Source of the DNA: Parachitinimonas caeni
GTDB lineage: Bacteria > Pseudomonadota > Gammaproteobacteria > Burkholderiales > Chitinimonadaceae
NCBI RefSeq assembly: GCF_030129945.1
Contig: NZ_JARRAF010000009.1
Coordinates: forward strand, 1 to 64,000
Direction of reading: 5' to 3'
DNA: 64,000 nucleotides
In this document: positions 44,659 through 56,856 of the stretch, in pieces
Numbering within the stretch: position 1 is the stretch's first letter
How the letters are laid out: the number at the start of each line of letters is the position of its first letter
Program-made: the position numbers and the translations under genes
Notes under the pieces: generated by a model
What the model saw: only the letters and a program-made list of their open reading frames with translations
The model's database searches: none
Told to the model about the DNA's origin: nothing

Positions 44659-47600
44659 GTGCGCCTTACCCATATCAAACTTGCGGGCTTCAAGTCCTTT
44701 GTCGATCCGACGGTGATCCCCGTGCCGGGCCAGCTGGTGGCGGTGGTCGGCCCCAATGGCTGTGGTAAATCCAATGTGATCGACGCCGTGCGCTGGGTGC
44801 TTGGCGAATCTTCGGCCAAGCAGCTGCGTGGCGAGTCGATGCAGGATGTCATTTTCAACGGCTCCGGTACACGCAAACCAGTATCCCGCGCTTCGGTCGA
44901 GCTGGTTTTCGACAATGCCGAGGGCCGTGCTGCCGGACAGTGGAGCCAGTACGCTGAAATCTCGATCAAGCGGGTGCTGACCCGTCAGGGCGAGTCGTCC
45001 TACTACATCAATAACCTGCAATGCCGGCGCCGGGATATTGCCGACCTGTTTCTGGGCACGGGTGTCGGCCGTGGCGGCTACGCCGTGATCGAACAGGGCA
45101 TGATCTCGCGCATCATCGAAGCCCGGCCCGAAGAACTGCGCGCCTTTCTTGAGGAGGCCGCCGGCGTCTCGAAATACAAGGAACGCCGCCGCGAGACCGA
45201 AGGCAGGCTCGGAGATACCCGCGATAACCTGGCACGGGTCGATGACATCCGGCAGGAGCTGGATCGCCAGCTGGAAAAGCTCGAATCGCAAGCCGTGGTA
45301 GCTGGCCAGTACCAGGAGATCAAACAGAAGATCGAAGAGAAACAGAATCTGCTGGCGCTGCAACGCAAGCTTGATGCGGTGCGGGATGAGCAGAAAGCCC
45401 AGCAGGAAATCGAAGCCGCTCAGAATGAAATCGAGGCGTTGACCGCGCGATTGCGCCATGTCGAAGCGGAAATCGACACCCTGCGCGACACCCATTACAG
45501 CTCCACCGACACGGTGCAGGCGGCTCAGGCCGAATTATTCGAGGCGAACTCCGCTGTGGCGCGGCTGGAGCAGCAGCTGGTCCATCTGCGCGAAACCCGC
45601 CAACGCCTCAGCAACCAGCTGAATCAGGAAAAGCTCCGCCTGACCCAGTTGACCGATCAGATCACTGCCATGGGTCGGGAGCGTCAGGACTGGACCGAAC
45701 GCCGCGAGGACGCGGTGATGGCGGCCGAAGACGCCGCCGCAACGCTTCTGGCCGAATCAGATGCCATGCCCAGGCTCGAAGCTGCCTACAAGGCCGCCGA
45801 CCACGCCTATTCGACCGCGCAGCTGGCGCTGTCGCAGTCGCGGCAGGCCCGCCAGCTGGCCGAGCAGCAGATTGCGCATCTTGAACGCGGCCTGCAACAG
45901 GTTCGCCAGCGGCTGGAACGCCAGCAGACCGAGCTGGCGCGGCTGCCGCAGCCCGATCCGGAAGCGCTGGCACTGGCGCAGCAGGAACTCGAAGAACTGG
46001 CGATCGAAGTCGAAGAGGCCGGCATGGCGCTCAGCGAGGCTGAACATGCCGTCGAAGCAGGCGAGACCGGCCGTCTTGCCGCCCGCCAGCAGCTTGAATT
46101 GCTACGAGGCGAGCGGACCGAACTGGCTGCCCGCGAAAAGGCTTTGAGTCAGTTGCAGGCGCAGGTCGGAGCGGACCGCAAACTGGCGGACTGGCTGAAG
46201 CGGCATGGGCTGGAGTCTGCACCGCGCCTGTTCTCGCTGCTCGACATCACACCGGGCTGGGAAACCGCCGTGGAGGCGGTACTGCGCGAACGACTGCATG
46301 CCGTTGTCGCCTCGGCGACGCCGGATGGCCCGGCCCCGGCTCGCCTGACCCTACTGGCTTCGACGGAGAGTCTGCCCTCATCGCCTGCCATCCCGGCCGG
46401 TTGGATTCCCTTGCGCCAGCATGTCCAGTCCGCCAATCCTGCCGTGCAGGCGGCCCTGCAGGACTGGTTGGGATCAGTATTCTGCGTCGATGACGTGATG
46501 GGCGCGCTGGAGCGACGGGCGCAGCTGCCGGCCGGCGGCTTGCTGGTTGATCCGCGCGGGCACGCTGCCAGCCGTCACGGCTGGCACTTCTTTGCAGCAG
46601 ATGACGGGCTGGCCGGGGTGTTGGCGCGGCAGCGCGAGCTGGAGTCGGTCACGGCACGCCTGCAGGAAGTCGAGCCGGCCGAGCAGACTGCACAGCAGGC
46701 CATGCAGGCTGCCGAGGCGGGGTTGAACCAGGCGCAGCAGGATCTGAAGCAAGCCAGGCAGCGCCTGGATGGTTGTCGTAGTCGGCGCGGCGAAAAGCAG
46801 GTGGAACTGGCACGCCTGAATCAGGCCGCCGAACAGGCACGGGAGCGCCGTGGCGCCTTACTGGCAGAAATTGACGAGCTGAATACGCAGATCCGTGCCG
46901 ATGCTGAAGAGATGGAAGCTGCGCGCCTGGAAAGTGAGGCATTGCAGGATGGGCATGCCGAGCGCGATGCCGCCCTCGAAACCGCGCGCCTTGGTCGATC
47001 GGAGGCCGAAACGGCGCTGGACATCCAGCGTAGCCGCTTGCGGCAGGCCGAGCGGGCTGAGCAGGAAGCGGGCTTTGCCCGGCAGACCGCAGAAAGCAAA
47101 CTTAGCGAATTGCAGCGTCGCGAGCAGGAGCTGGCCGAGCAGCGTGAAGAAACCCAGACCCGGCTGGAAGAAGTGATGTTCGATCTGGATGGCATCGACG
47201 AAGGGGAGTTCGATGTCGGGTTCCAGTCGGCCGTCAATCAGCGCAGCGAAAAGGAAAGGGCACTGGCCGCCGCACGCGATGCCGCCAACCATGCCACCAA
47301 CACCCTGCGGACCAAGGAGCTGGAAAAGACCCAGATCGAACAGATGTTCGAGCCGGCACGTAACCGGATCGGCGACTTGCGGCTGAAGGAGCAGGAGGCG
47401 CGACTGGCGGTCGAACGCTTCAATCAGGAATTGCTGGATGCCGGCGCTGACGAAGCCGCCCTGTTGCTGCTGATTGGCAGTGGCCTCAAGGTGCAAACAC
47501 TGGTTGGGGAAATCGGTCGGCTGACGCAACAGATCAATTCGCTGGGCGCGGTCAACCTCGCGGCCTTGCAGGAGCTGACCACCGCACGCGAGCGCAAGAC

Positions 47601-48171
47601 CTATCTGGATGCCCAGGCGGCTGATCTTACGGCTGCAATGGACACGCTGGAAAATGCCATCCGCCGCATCGACAAGGAAACCCGAAGTCTGCTGCAGACA
47701 ACGTTTGATCAGGTGAACAGCTCCCTGATGGAGTTGTTTCCACTGCTGTTTGGCGGCGGCCAGGCTGAACTGATTCTGACCGGCGAGGAGATCCTCGATG
47801 CGGGTATTCAGATCATGGCGCATCCACCAGGCAAGAAAAACAGCACGATCCACCTGCTTTCGGGTGGCGAAAAAGCGTTGACCGCGCTATCACTGGTGTT
47901 TGCCTTGTTCCAGCTCAATCCGGCGCCGTTTTGTCTGCTGGATGAGGTGGATGCACCACTTGACGACGCCAACACCAGCCGCTTCTGCGAACTGGTGAAG
48001 CGAATGGCGATCCGCACCCAGTTTCTGTACATCAGCCATAACAAGTTGACGATGGAAATGGCCAGCCAGCTGGTTGGCATCACCATGCAGGAGCAGGGGG
48101 TGTCGCGGGTAGTGGCGGTTGATATTGAAGCCGCTTTGCAGATGCGCGAAGTATCAGGCAGCGCAGCCTGA
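44659..48171 (+). CDS. smc: Chromosome segregation protein SMC
   Basis: A 1170-residue SMC ATPase. GPNGCGKSNVIDAVRW near residues 32-47 is Walker A; long coiled-coil arms flank a hinge at about 490-640; LSGGEKALTALS and PFCLLDEVDAPLDD near 1075-1105 are the signature motif and Walker B. With ScpA and ScpB it compacts and segregates the chromosome. The start is GTG (44659), which yields the family opening MRLTHIKLAGFKSFVDPT. It precedes zipA and ligA, an order known in betaproteobacteria; a repeat element sits between smc and zipA. Confidence 0.95.
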   Translation: MRLTHIKLAGFKSFVDPTVIPVPGQLVAVVGPNGCGKSNVIDAVRWVLGESSAKQLRGESMQDVIFNGSGTRKPVSRASVELVFDNAEGRAAGQWSQYAEISIKRVLTRQGESSYYINNLQCRRRDIADLFLGTGVGRGGYAVIEQGMISRIIEARPEELRAFLEEAAGVSKYKERRRETEGRLGDTRDNLARVDDIRQELDRQLEKLESQAVVAGQYQEIKQKIEEKQNLLALQRKLDAVRDEQKAQQEIEAAQNEIEALTARLRHVEAEIDTLRDTHYSSTDTVQAAQAELFEANSAVARLEQQLVHLRETRQRLSNQLNQEKLRLTQLTDQITAMGRERQDWTERREDAVMAAEDAAATLLAESDAMPRLEAAYKAADHAYSTAQLALSQSRQARQLAEQQIAHLERGLQQVRQRLERQQTELARLPQPDPEALALAQQELEELAIEVEEAGMALSEAEHAVEAGETGRLAARQQLELLRGERTELAAREKALSQLQAQVGADRKLADWLKRHGLESAPRLFSLLDITPGWETAVEAVLRERLHAVVASATPDGPAPARLTLLASTESLPSSPAIPAGWIPLRQHVQSANPAVQAALQDWLGSVFCVDDVMGALERRAQLPAGGLLVDPRGHAASRHGWHFFAADDGLAGVLARQRELESVTARLQEVEPAEQTAQQAMQAAEAGLNQAQQDLKQARQRLDGCRSRRGEKQVELARLNQAAEQARERRGALLAEIDELNTQIRADAEEMEAARLESEALQDGHAERDAALETARLGRSEAETALDIQRSRLRQAERAEQEAGFARQTAESKLSELQRREQELAEQREETQTRLEEVMFDLDGIDEGEFDVGFQSAVNQRSEKERALAAARDAANHATNTLRTKELEKTQIEQMFEPARNRIGDLRLKEQEARLAVERFNQELLDAGADEAALLLLIGSGLKVQTLVGEIGRLTQQINSLGAVNLAALQELTTARERKTYLDAQAADLTAAMDTLENAIRRIDKETRSLLQTTFDQVNSSLMELFPLLFGGGQAELILTGEEILDAGIQIMAHPPGKKNSTIHLLSGGEKALTALSLVFALFQLNPAPFCLLDEVDAPLDDANTSRFCELVKRMAIRTQFLYISHNKLTMEMASQLVGITMQEQGVSRVVAVDIEAALQMREVSGSAA

Positions 48172-48491
48172 TGCCACAGGGGCGTGGCGGATTGGCAATC
48201 ATGGGGGCCCCGGTTTGCCTTCGTCTGACCGGACATCAGGCCTCAGCAGCGTCTAATAAAACGCAAATAACGCTTGGGGAATACCGTTTGCTGGTTGACC
48301 AAGGCGCCGTCGGCTCGGAAAATCGGGGCAAAGCGTGTCACATATGGCGCAAATTCGGCGCTGTTTGACAATCTCGGGCGACCGCCAGGCGCCGACGGCA
48401 ATTCGTTTTCAGACCGGAAACCAAACGTCAACACCCCCTGGCCGTGGGCAGCCCCCGCGCGATGAATATAAAAAGGTGCATTGTCATTGCT
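48172..48491. other. Intergenic region between smc and zipA
   Basis: About 320 bases. It holds a dispersed-repeat end (48414-48441) about 50 bases before the zipA start. Upstream part has no recognisable gene or hairpin. Confidence 0.55.
48414..48441 (-). repeat. Dispersed repeat end, 28 bp
   Basis: CCGGAAACCAAACGTCAACA then CCCCCTGG, the family end in reverse orientation, close to the consensus apart from the last bases. It lies in the conserved smc-zipA junction. Confidence 0.75.
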
Positions 48492-49598
48492 ATGACTGAA
48501 TTTCATTACATTTCCCTGGGCATAGGCGTTGGCCTGGTGGCTGCCGTCTGGCTGTTCAATGTCTGGCAGGAACACCGCTACAAGAAAAAGGCCGCTGCGG
48601 CCTTTGCCCGCAACCATCCGGATGTCCTGCTTGAGACACCGAAGAACCACGTTCGCCCGGCCCAGAGTGCCAACCGGATGGAGCCATCGATTGTCGATAC
48701 GGCAGCCCCGACCGCGCAGGATGCCCCGCCGGTGGCGCCCGAGCTGGTCGAGGACTTTGACAGCGCTGCCACGCTGGATCTGGATGCCGTACAGGCATTG
48801 GCTGCGGTCATGCTCGACCCGCAACTCGATTACATCGCCGAAGTCGGGGCAGACCAGCCGATTGCCGGTGGTTTGATTCCCGCGTTCAACGTTGGCAAGC
48901 GCATCAAGGTGGTGGGGCTTAACGAGAATGATGTGTGGGAAATTGCGGCGGTCGGCAATCGCTATCTGGAGCTGCGCATCGGTCTGCAGTTGTGCGATCG
49001 GCAAGGCGCGGTCAGTGAGGGCCAGCTGATTCTGTTTACCGAGCAGGTGAGCGAGTTTGCGGCATCGTGCAAAGCGGTGGCCACCTTCCCCAACCGGCAG
49101 GACAAGCTCGACGTTGCGCGGGGACTTGACCAGTTCTGCGCACAGGTCGATGCCATCATCGGCCTCAATGTTGGTGCCGGGCGCGGCCGGATTCCGGTTT
49201 CGCAGGTGGCGACCCTGTGCGAGTCGGCCGGAATGCAGTTGCTCGACGATGGCAATTTTCACGCCCTGAGCGAATCGGGCAAGACCCTGTTTTCAGTCGC
49301 CAGCATTGACGAAGTGCCGTTCTCGCGCGCCAGCTTTGGCCAGGATCAATGCTCGGGGCTTACGCTGCTGCTCGATGTCCCGCGCGTGGCAGACGGCTTG
49401 GCTGCTTTCGACCGCATGGCCGATCTGGCCCAGCAACTGGCGCTGACGCTGGGCGGCGATGTGGTCGACGACAACGGCCGATCCCTCAAACCTGCCGATC
49501 TGGCTGCCATCCGCAAGCAGCTGGGTGTCGTTTATACCCAGATGGATGATCGGGGCATTGCCGCGGGCAGTGTGGCGGCCTTGCGGCTGTTTGCCTGA
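48492..49598 (+). CDS. zipA: Cell division protein ZipA
   Basis: A 368-residue inner-membrane protein that tethers FtsZ at the division site. One N-terminal helix (EFHYISLGIGVGLVAAVWLF, 3-22) is followed by a basic patch, a flexible linker rich in Pro/Ala and a C-terminal FtsZ-binding domain (about 230-365). Start at 48492 puts the helix at the very N-terminus; earlier ATGs at 48462 and 48444 are in frame, and an AAGG precedes 48492. Position after smc and before ligA supports the call. Confidence 0.85.
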   Translation: MTEFHYISLGIGVGLVAAVWLFNVWQEHRYKKKAAAAFARNHPDVLLETPKNHVRPAQSANRMEPSIVDTAAPTAQDAPPVAPELVEDFDSAATLDLDAVQALAAVMLDPQLDYIAEVGADQPIAGGLIPAFNVGKRIKVVGLNENDVWEIAAVGNRYLELRIGLQLCDRQGAVSEGQLILFTEQVSEFAASCKAVATFPNRQDKLDVARGLDQFCAQVDAIIGLNVGAGRGRIPVSQVATLCESAGMQLLDDGNFHALSESGKTLFSVASIDEVPFSRASFGQDQCSGLTLLLDVPRVADGLAAFDRMADLAQQLALTLGGDVVDDNGRSLKPADLAAIRKQLGVVYTQMDDRGIAAGSVAALRLFA

Positions 49599-49650
49599 TT
49601 ACCCTCTGTAATCCATTGCAGCTGGCGTCGCCCGTGGTGGTGCTGGCTGC

Positions 49651-52301
<2,651 letters not shown>

Positions 52302-52311
52302 AGGACTTGAG

Positions 52312-53196
52312 ATGCAGAAGATTAAAAAAGCCGTATTTCCCGTTGCAGGCCTGGGCACCCGATTTTTGCCCGCCACCAAGGCCAGCCCCAAGGAAATGCT
52401 CAATGTCGTCGATAAACCCCTGATCCAATACGCCGTCGAAGAGGCCGTAGCGGCAGGTATTACCGAGATGATCTTCGTTACCGGCCGCACCAAACGGGCG
52501 ATTGAAGACCATTTCGACAAGGCGTATGAGCTGGAATCGGAGCTTGCTGCCAAGCACAAGCACAAGCTGCTGGAGCTGGTGCAGAGCATCATTCCCAAGA
52601 CCGTTACCTGTGCCTATGTGCGCCAACCCGAGGCCCTCGGCCTTGGACATGCCGTGCTCTGTGCCCAGCCTCTGGTTGGCGATGAGCCTTTCGCCATCAT
52701 TCTGGCGGATGACCTGATCGACTCGGACAAAGCGGTGATGCGCCAGATGGTGGAGCTGTTTGATGACAGCCACAGTGCCATCATCGGCGTTGAAACCGTG
52801 CCGCAATCCGAGACCGGCTCTTACGGTATTGTCGTTGCCAGCGAAGACCGGCCAGCCCATTGGCCGATCACCCAGATCGTCGAGAAGCCCAAGCCAGCCG
52901 AAGCCCCTTCCAACCTCGCCGTGGTTGGGCGCTATATCATGACCCCCCGCATCTTTCACCATCTGCTGAACGTGAAGCCCGGGGCGGGGGGCGAGATTCA
53001 GCTGACCGACGCGATTGCCGCCCTGCTGAAGGAAGAGCAGGTGCTGGCCTGGCCTTTTGACGGCGTACGTTACGATTGCGGCAACAAGATCGGCTACCTG
53101 AAAGCAACACTGGCATTTGCCCGCAAGCATCCCGAAGTCGGCGACGAATTTGCCGAATATCTGCGTAGCTTCTGCGAGCAGAACTACCCGGCTTGA
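52312..53196 (+). CDS. galU: UTP-glucose-1-phosphate uridylyltransferase
   Basis: A 294-residue nucleotidyltransferase that makes UDP-glucose for envelope polysaccharide and sugar interconversion. [26 protein letters not shown] at the start carries the nucleotide-binding loop and conserved Lys/Arg; [21 protein letters not shown] and a later [10 protein letters not shown] are typical. Length is normal. AAGGAC stands before ATG 52312. Next gene starts 50 bases on. Confidence 0.93.
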   Translation: MQKIKKAVFPVAGLGTRFLPATKASPKEMLNVVDKPLIQYAVEEAVAAGITEMIFVTGRTKRAIEDHFDKAYELESELAAKHKHKLLELVQSIIPKTVTCAYVRQPEALGLGHAVLCAQPLVGDEPFAIILADDLIDSDKAVMRQMVELFDDSHSAIIGVETVPQSETGSYGIVVASEDRPAHWPITQIVEKPKPAEAPSNLAVVGRYIMTPRIFHHLLNVKPGAGGEIQLTDAIAALLKEEQVLAWPFDGVRYDCGNKIGYLKATLAFARKHPEVGDEFAEYLRSFCEQNYPA

Positions 53197-53246
53197 ACAA
53201 CAAAGTGGTGGCCGGCGGCCGGTCACCCAACCCAACAGGAGTCGCC

Positions 53247-53993
53247 ATGCTGGCAATCATCGGAGGCACGGGCCTGACCCGCCTCAAAAACCTGCAAATT
53301 TCCCATCGGCAGGTTATCCGCACCCCTTATGGCGAGCCTTCCGGCGCGCTGACTTTTGGCAGCATCAACGACCATCATGTGGTGTTCCTGGCCCGTCACG
53401 GCTATGGCCACACCATCCCCCCGCACGAAATCAACTACCGCGCCAATATCTGGGCGCTGGCAGAGCAGAAGGTGAAGCGGGTTGTGGCGGTGGCCACCGT
53501 TGGGGGTATCCGCGATGACATGCCGCCCGGCACCATCGTGCTGCCCGACCAGTTGATCGACTACACTTGGGGCCGTAAACATACCTTCTTCGATGGCGGT
53601 GACAAGCCGGTGACCCACATCGACTTTACCGAGCCCTATTGCCCCCAGCTGCGGGCGCGCATTCTCAAGGCGGCCAAGGCCACCAAACAGAAAGTGATTG
53701 ATGGCGGCGTTTACGCAGCCACCCAGGGGCCACGGCTCGAAACGGCTGCCGAGATCAATCGCATCGCCGACGATGGCGGCCACCTCGTTGGCATGACTGG
53801 CATGCCGGAAGCTTCGCTGGCGCGTGAGCTGGGAATTTCCTACGCACCGATTTCAGTCGTTGCCAACTGGGCGGCCGGCCGGGGCGATAGCAAGCACCGG
53901 ATCGACCTGTCCGCCGCAGAAGAAGTCTTTCTGGAAGCGATTGAGCGCGTTCACCGCATTCTCGAATCGCTGGTAAAAGTCGAACACGACTGA
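53247..53993 (+). CDS. S-methyl-5'-thioinosine/thioadenosine phosphorylase (MTIP type)
   Basis: A 248-residue purine nucleoside phosphorylase of the MTAP/MTIP branch, splitting methylthio-nucleosides to base and methylthioribose-1-phosphate in methionine salvage. MLAIIGGTGLTRLKN, the ARHGYGHTIPPHEINYRANIWAL block and GGVYAATQGPRLETAAEI with VGMTGMPEASLARELGI are typical. The thioinosine or thioadenosine preference cannot be told from here; proteobacteria with this short form often prefer thioinosine. AGGAG precedes ATG 53247; the longer frame to 53193 starts inside the galU tail. Confidence 0.88.
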   Translation: MLAIIGGTGLTRLKNLQISHRQVIRTPYGEPSGALTFGSINDHHVVFLARHGYGHTIPPHEINYRANIWALAEQKVKRVVAVATVGGIRDDMPPGTIVLPDQLIDYTWGRKHTFFDGGDKPVTHIDFTEPYCPQLRARILKAAKATKQKVIDGGVYAATQGPRLETAAEINRIADDGGHLVGMTGMPEASLARELGISYAPISVVANWAAGRGDSKHRIDLSAAEEVFLEAIERVHRILESLVKVEHD

Positions 53994-54005
53994 GTGAGGG
54001 CGTAA

Positions 54006-54539
54006 ATGGCGATACGTGACATCGTAAAAATGGGCGATCCTCTGCTGTTGCGAGTTGCCGAACCGGTCACCGACTTTGGCAGCCCGGCCCTGACAGCACT
54101 GGTGCAGGATCTGCTCGACACCATGCAGGCCCTGAATGGTGCCGGCATCGCGGCACCACAGATCGGCGTATCCAAGCAGGTGACGATATTTGGCGGGTTC
54201 AAAAGCCCGCGCTACCCCGATGCCGAGGAAATCCCCTTCACCATTCTTATCAATCCTGAGTTGACGCCGATTGGCGATGAGATGGCCGATGATTGGGAAG
54301 GCTGCTTGTCGGTACCCGGCATGCGCGGCCTGGTGCCCCGTCACACCCACCTGCGCTATCGTGGCTTTGGTCTGGATGGCCAACCCATCGACCGCACCGT
54401 CGAGGGCTTTCACGCCCGCGTGGTACAGCACGAGTGCGATCACCTGTTCGGCGTGCTCTACCCGATGCGCATTAAAGACATGCGCCAGTTTGGCTTTACC
54501 GACGTGCTGATGCCAGAGCTGGCGGGGATGGATGATTGA
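54006..54539 (+). CDS. def: Peptide deformylase
   Basis: A 177-residue metalloenzyme that removes the formyl group from nascent proteins. [10 protein letters not shown] (46-54), EGCLSVPG (98-105, ligand C100) and QHECDHL (H142, E143, H146) form the active site. It starts 12 bases after the stop of the phosphorylase gene, so it ends the operon. A hairpin (54574-54618) lies after it. Only one copy is seen here; another def may exist elsewhere. Confidence 0.93.
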   Translation: MAIRDIVKMGDPLLLRVAEPVTDFGSPALTALVQDLLDTMQALNGAGIAAPQIGVSKQVTIFGGFKSPRYPDAEEIPFTILINPELTPIGDEMADDWEGCLSVPGMRGLVPRHTHLRYRGFGLDGQPIDRTVEGFHARVVQHECDHLFGVLYPMRIKDMRQFGFTDVLMPELAGMDD

Positions 54540-54573
54540 CCTCGTCTGAGGTGTCTGATCCCACCTGAGTACG

Positions 54574-54618
54574 CCTCCCCGGACCAAAGCCACATGACGG
54601 GCTTTTGGTCTGGGGAGG
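54574..54618. terminator. Hairpin between convergent def and dppA-like genes
   Basis: CCTCCCCGGACCAAAGCC and a mirror arm GGCTTTTGGTCTGGGGAGG pair with one bulge and one wobble. It sits between two convergent stops and could end both transcripts. There is no T-run on either side. Confidence 0.6.
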
Positions 54619-54628
54619 AGGAAAGTGT

Positions 54629-56212
54629 TTAGCGCACCGACACCTTCTCGAAGTTATTGCTGTTGAACGGGCTGGGTTTGAAGCCGACGACGTTTTTCTG
54701 GAAGGCCACGGTGGTCAGGGGCTCAGCCAGGCTGGCCCAGGGCATCTCGTCGATAAAAATCTTCTGGGCGGCTTCATAGAGCTGGGCGCGTTCTTTCAGG
54801 CTGGTGACGCGCTTGGCTTTGTCGAGCAGTGCGTCGAACTCCTTGTTGCACCAGCGAGTACGGTTTTCTCCCGATTCCGCTGCAATGCAGCTCAAGTTGG
54901 GGCTGAGGAAGTTGTCAGGGTCGCCATTGTCGCTGGCCCAGCCATACAAGGTGATGTCGTGTTCGCCCGCCTTGGTGCGCTTTTGCAGCTCTACCCATTC
55001 CATCACAGTGATCTTGGCGTTGATGCCGAGCTTCTTCCAGTCAGCCTGAATCATTTCTGCTGTCAGCTTGGGGTTGGGGTTGCCACTGCTGCCGCCGGCA
55101 CGCACCAGAATATTCAGATCAAATCCTTTCTCGAATCCTGCTTCTTTGAGCAGGGCACGGGCTTTTTCCAGATCGGGTTTGTAGGCGGGTATCGACTTGT
55201 TGTAGCCCCACATTCTGGCTGGCAGCGGCAGGTGGGAGGGGGCCGCATTTCCCTGGAAAATGGCCTGAATGATCGCCGGCTTGTCGATGGCGTAAGTCAG
55301 TGCCTGGCGCACCCGCTTGTCTTTGAGTTGAGGCTTTTGCGTGTTGAAGGCAACGTAGCTCAGCATCAGTGCCGAATTTTGTAGCACGGTGAATTTGGGG
55401 TCGGCTTTAAGGCCGGGAATGTCTGCCGGGTTGGGGTAGGCCAGGAAGTGGCATTCGCCAGCCCGGAATTTCTGGGCCCGGACAGCGCCATCTGCGGCGA
55501 TGGTGAAGATCAGCCTTTCATTATCGGGCTTGCCACGCCAGTAGTTGGGGTGGGCTTCGTAGCGAATCTGCTGGCCTTTATCGTAGCGTTTGAATACATA
55601 AGGCCCGGTGCCGACGGGTTTGAGGTTGATGTCGGCGGCGCGGCCGGCTTTTTCCAGCTGCTGTGCATACTCAGCCGATACGATGTCGGCAAAGCCCATT
55701 CCCAGATTGGCAATAAAGGGCGACTCCGGCCGGCTCAGGACAAACTTGATGGTGTGGTCGCCAAGCTTTTCCACCTTCTTGATCAGGGTAGGGAATTCCA
55801 TATCGCTGGCATAAGGCCAGCCCTGGGGGCTGGCTTTGGCGCCGGGGTGTTTGGCGTCGATCATGCGCAGGAAGGTCCACAGCACGTCATCGGCATTGAA
55901 GTCGCGGGTCGGGGTGAACCATTCGGTGGTGTGAAACTTCACGCCTTTGCGCAGATAAAAGGTGTATTCGAGGCCATCCGGGCTGATGTCCCAGCGCTCG
56001 GCCAGCCCTGGCACCACTTGTGTCGTGCCACGCTCAAATTCCACCAGCCGGTTGTACAGCGTCTCGGATGCGGCGTCGTGGGTGGCCAGCGCGGTGAACA
56101 TGCCACCATCAAAGCCCTCCGGCGCTGCTTCCGAGCAATACACCATAGGTTTGGCCAGCGCCGTCGTTGCTAGCGCGCAAGATACGGCAATCGCGCAAAT
56201 CATTGCTTTCAT
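54629..56212 (-). CDS. dppA: Dipeptide/oligopeptide-binding protein (DppA-like)
   Basis: A 527-residue periplasmic binding protein of the SBP_bac_5 family for ABC peptide uptake. Signal peptide MKAMICAIAVSCALATTALA, cut before KPMVYCSE. PEGFDGGMFTALATHDAASETLYNRLVEF and RDFNADDVLWTFLRM are typical of DppA/OppA. Start at 56212 has GAGAGG about 10 bases upstream; the longer frame to 56395 runs into the next gene. No permease or ATPase genes are adjacent, so it may be an extra binding protein or the partner genes lie elsewhere. Confidence 0.9.
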   Translation of the reverse strand: MKAMICAIAVSCALATTALAKPMVYCSEAAPEGFDGGMFTALATHDAASETLYNRLVEFERGTTQVVPGLAERWDISPDGLEYTFYLRKGVKFHTTEWFTPTRDFNADDVLWTFLRMIDAKHPGAKASPQGWPYASDMEFPTLIKKVEKLGDHTIKFVLSRPESPFIANLGMGFADIVSAEYAQQLEKAGRAADINLKPVGTGPYVFKRYDKGQQIRYEAHPNYWRGKPDNERLIFTIAADGAVRAQKFRAGECHFLAYPNPADIPGLKADPKFTVLQNSALMLSYVAFNTQKPQLKDKRVRQALTYAIDKPAIIQAIFQGNAAPSHLPLPARMWGYNKSIPAYKPDLEKARALLKEAGFEKGFDLNILVRAGGSSGNPNPKLTAEMIQADWKKLGINAKITVMEWVELQKRTKAGEHDITLYGWASDNGDPDNFLSPNLSCIAAESGENRTRWCNKEFDALLDKAKRVTSLKERAQLYEAAQKIFIDEMPWASLAEPLTTVAFQKNVVGFKPSPFNSNNFEKVSVR

Positions 56213-56323
56213 TGATGCGTCCTCTCGATTTCGGCATTGAAAATGCCTGTTGTGGATGGTTTTTTTGAGGGCCCGGGTTGCCGAGCTGATGATGGGGATG
56301 CAGTTGCCAAGGCTCCCATAAAT

Positions 56324-56355
56324 ACACAGCCGGGGGTGTTGGCCCCCGGCTGTGT
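56324..56355. terminator. Strong GC hairpin
   Basis: ACACAGCCGGGGG and CCCCCGGCTGTGT form a perfect 13-bp stem with a 6-base loop, just beyond the stop of the DUF3617 gene and upstream of dppA. Probably ends the transcript from the methyltransferase cluster. Confidence 0.75.
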
Positions 56356-56373
56356 CGGATTGTGCCAGCCCTG

Positions 56374-56838
56374 TCAGGGGCAAGGCTTGGACCACTGCGA
56401 GTTGTCGCGATAGGTCAGGAAAACATTTGACTTGGGATCGCTGTTTTCGCGCAAGACCAGCTCGGCGCGCAGCGTTTTGCCTTCAAAGAACATCGACAGA
56501 CTACCTGCCTGCCCATTTCCACACACCAGCGTGGCCTCCATGCTATCGGCGGTGAGTTTGGACTCCTGAACCTTGCAGCTGGCGGTCAGATCGTTTTGAT
56601 AATGGGGGGACAGTTTGTCGATCTTGTCCGGGATGTCCTCGGCCTTCAGGCATTCCTCATACAGGCGTGGCTTGGGCGGCAGTGGCAGGGCGGTCAGCAG
56701 CATGCGCCGGTCGATTTTCCATAAACCCGGCTCCAGCTTGAGCTTGGGTGGGTCTTTCTTGGCCTCCTCAGCCTGTGCGGCCAGCGCCAACCCGGCACCG
56801 AGCATCGTGGCGACCAGACAGTGAGCGATACGTATCAC
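56374..56838 (-). CDS. DUF3617-like secreted protein
   Basis: A 154-residue protein with signal peptide (MIRIAHCLVATMLGAGLALAAQA). The mature start LKLEPGLWKIDRRM and four Cys (ECLKAE, ASCKVQ, LVCGNG, KPCP) match DUF3617, a periplasmic/secreted family without known function, probably held by two disulfides. It starts 18 bases after the stop of the preceding methyltransferase gene, so it may be the last gene of that operon. Confidence 0.8.
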   Translation of the reverse strand: MIRIAHCLVATMLGAGLALAAQAEEAKKDPPKLKLEPGLWKIDRRMLLTALPLPPKPRLYEECLKAEDIPDKIDKLSPHYQNDLTASCKVQESKLTADSMEATLVCGNGQAGSLSMFFEGKTLRAELVLRENSDPKSNVFLTYRDNSQWSKPCP

Positions 56839-56856
56839 AGCGCTTCTCCTTCGCGA

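Noticed and set aside
46858-47853. 331-residue minus-strand frame opposite smc
   Set aside because: Mirrors the coiled-coil codons of SMC; no independent evidence.
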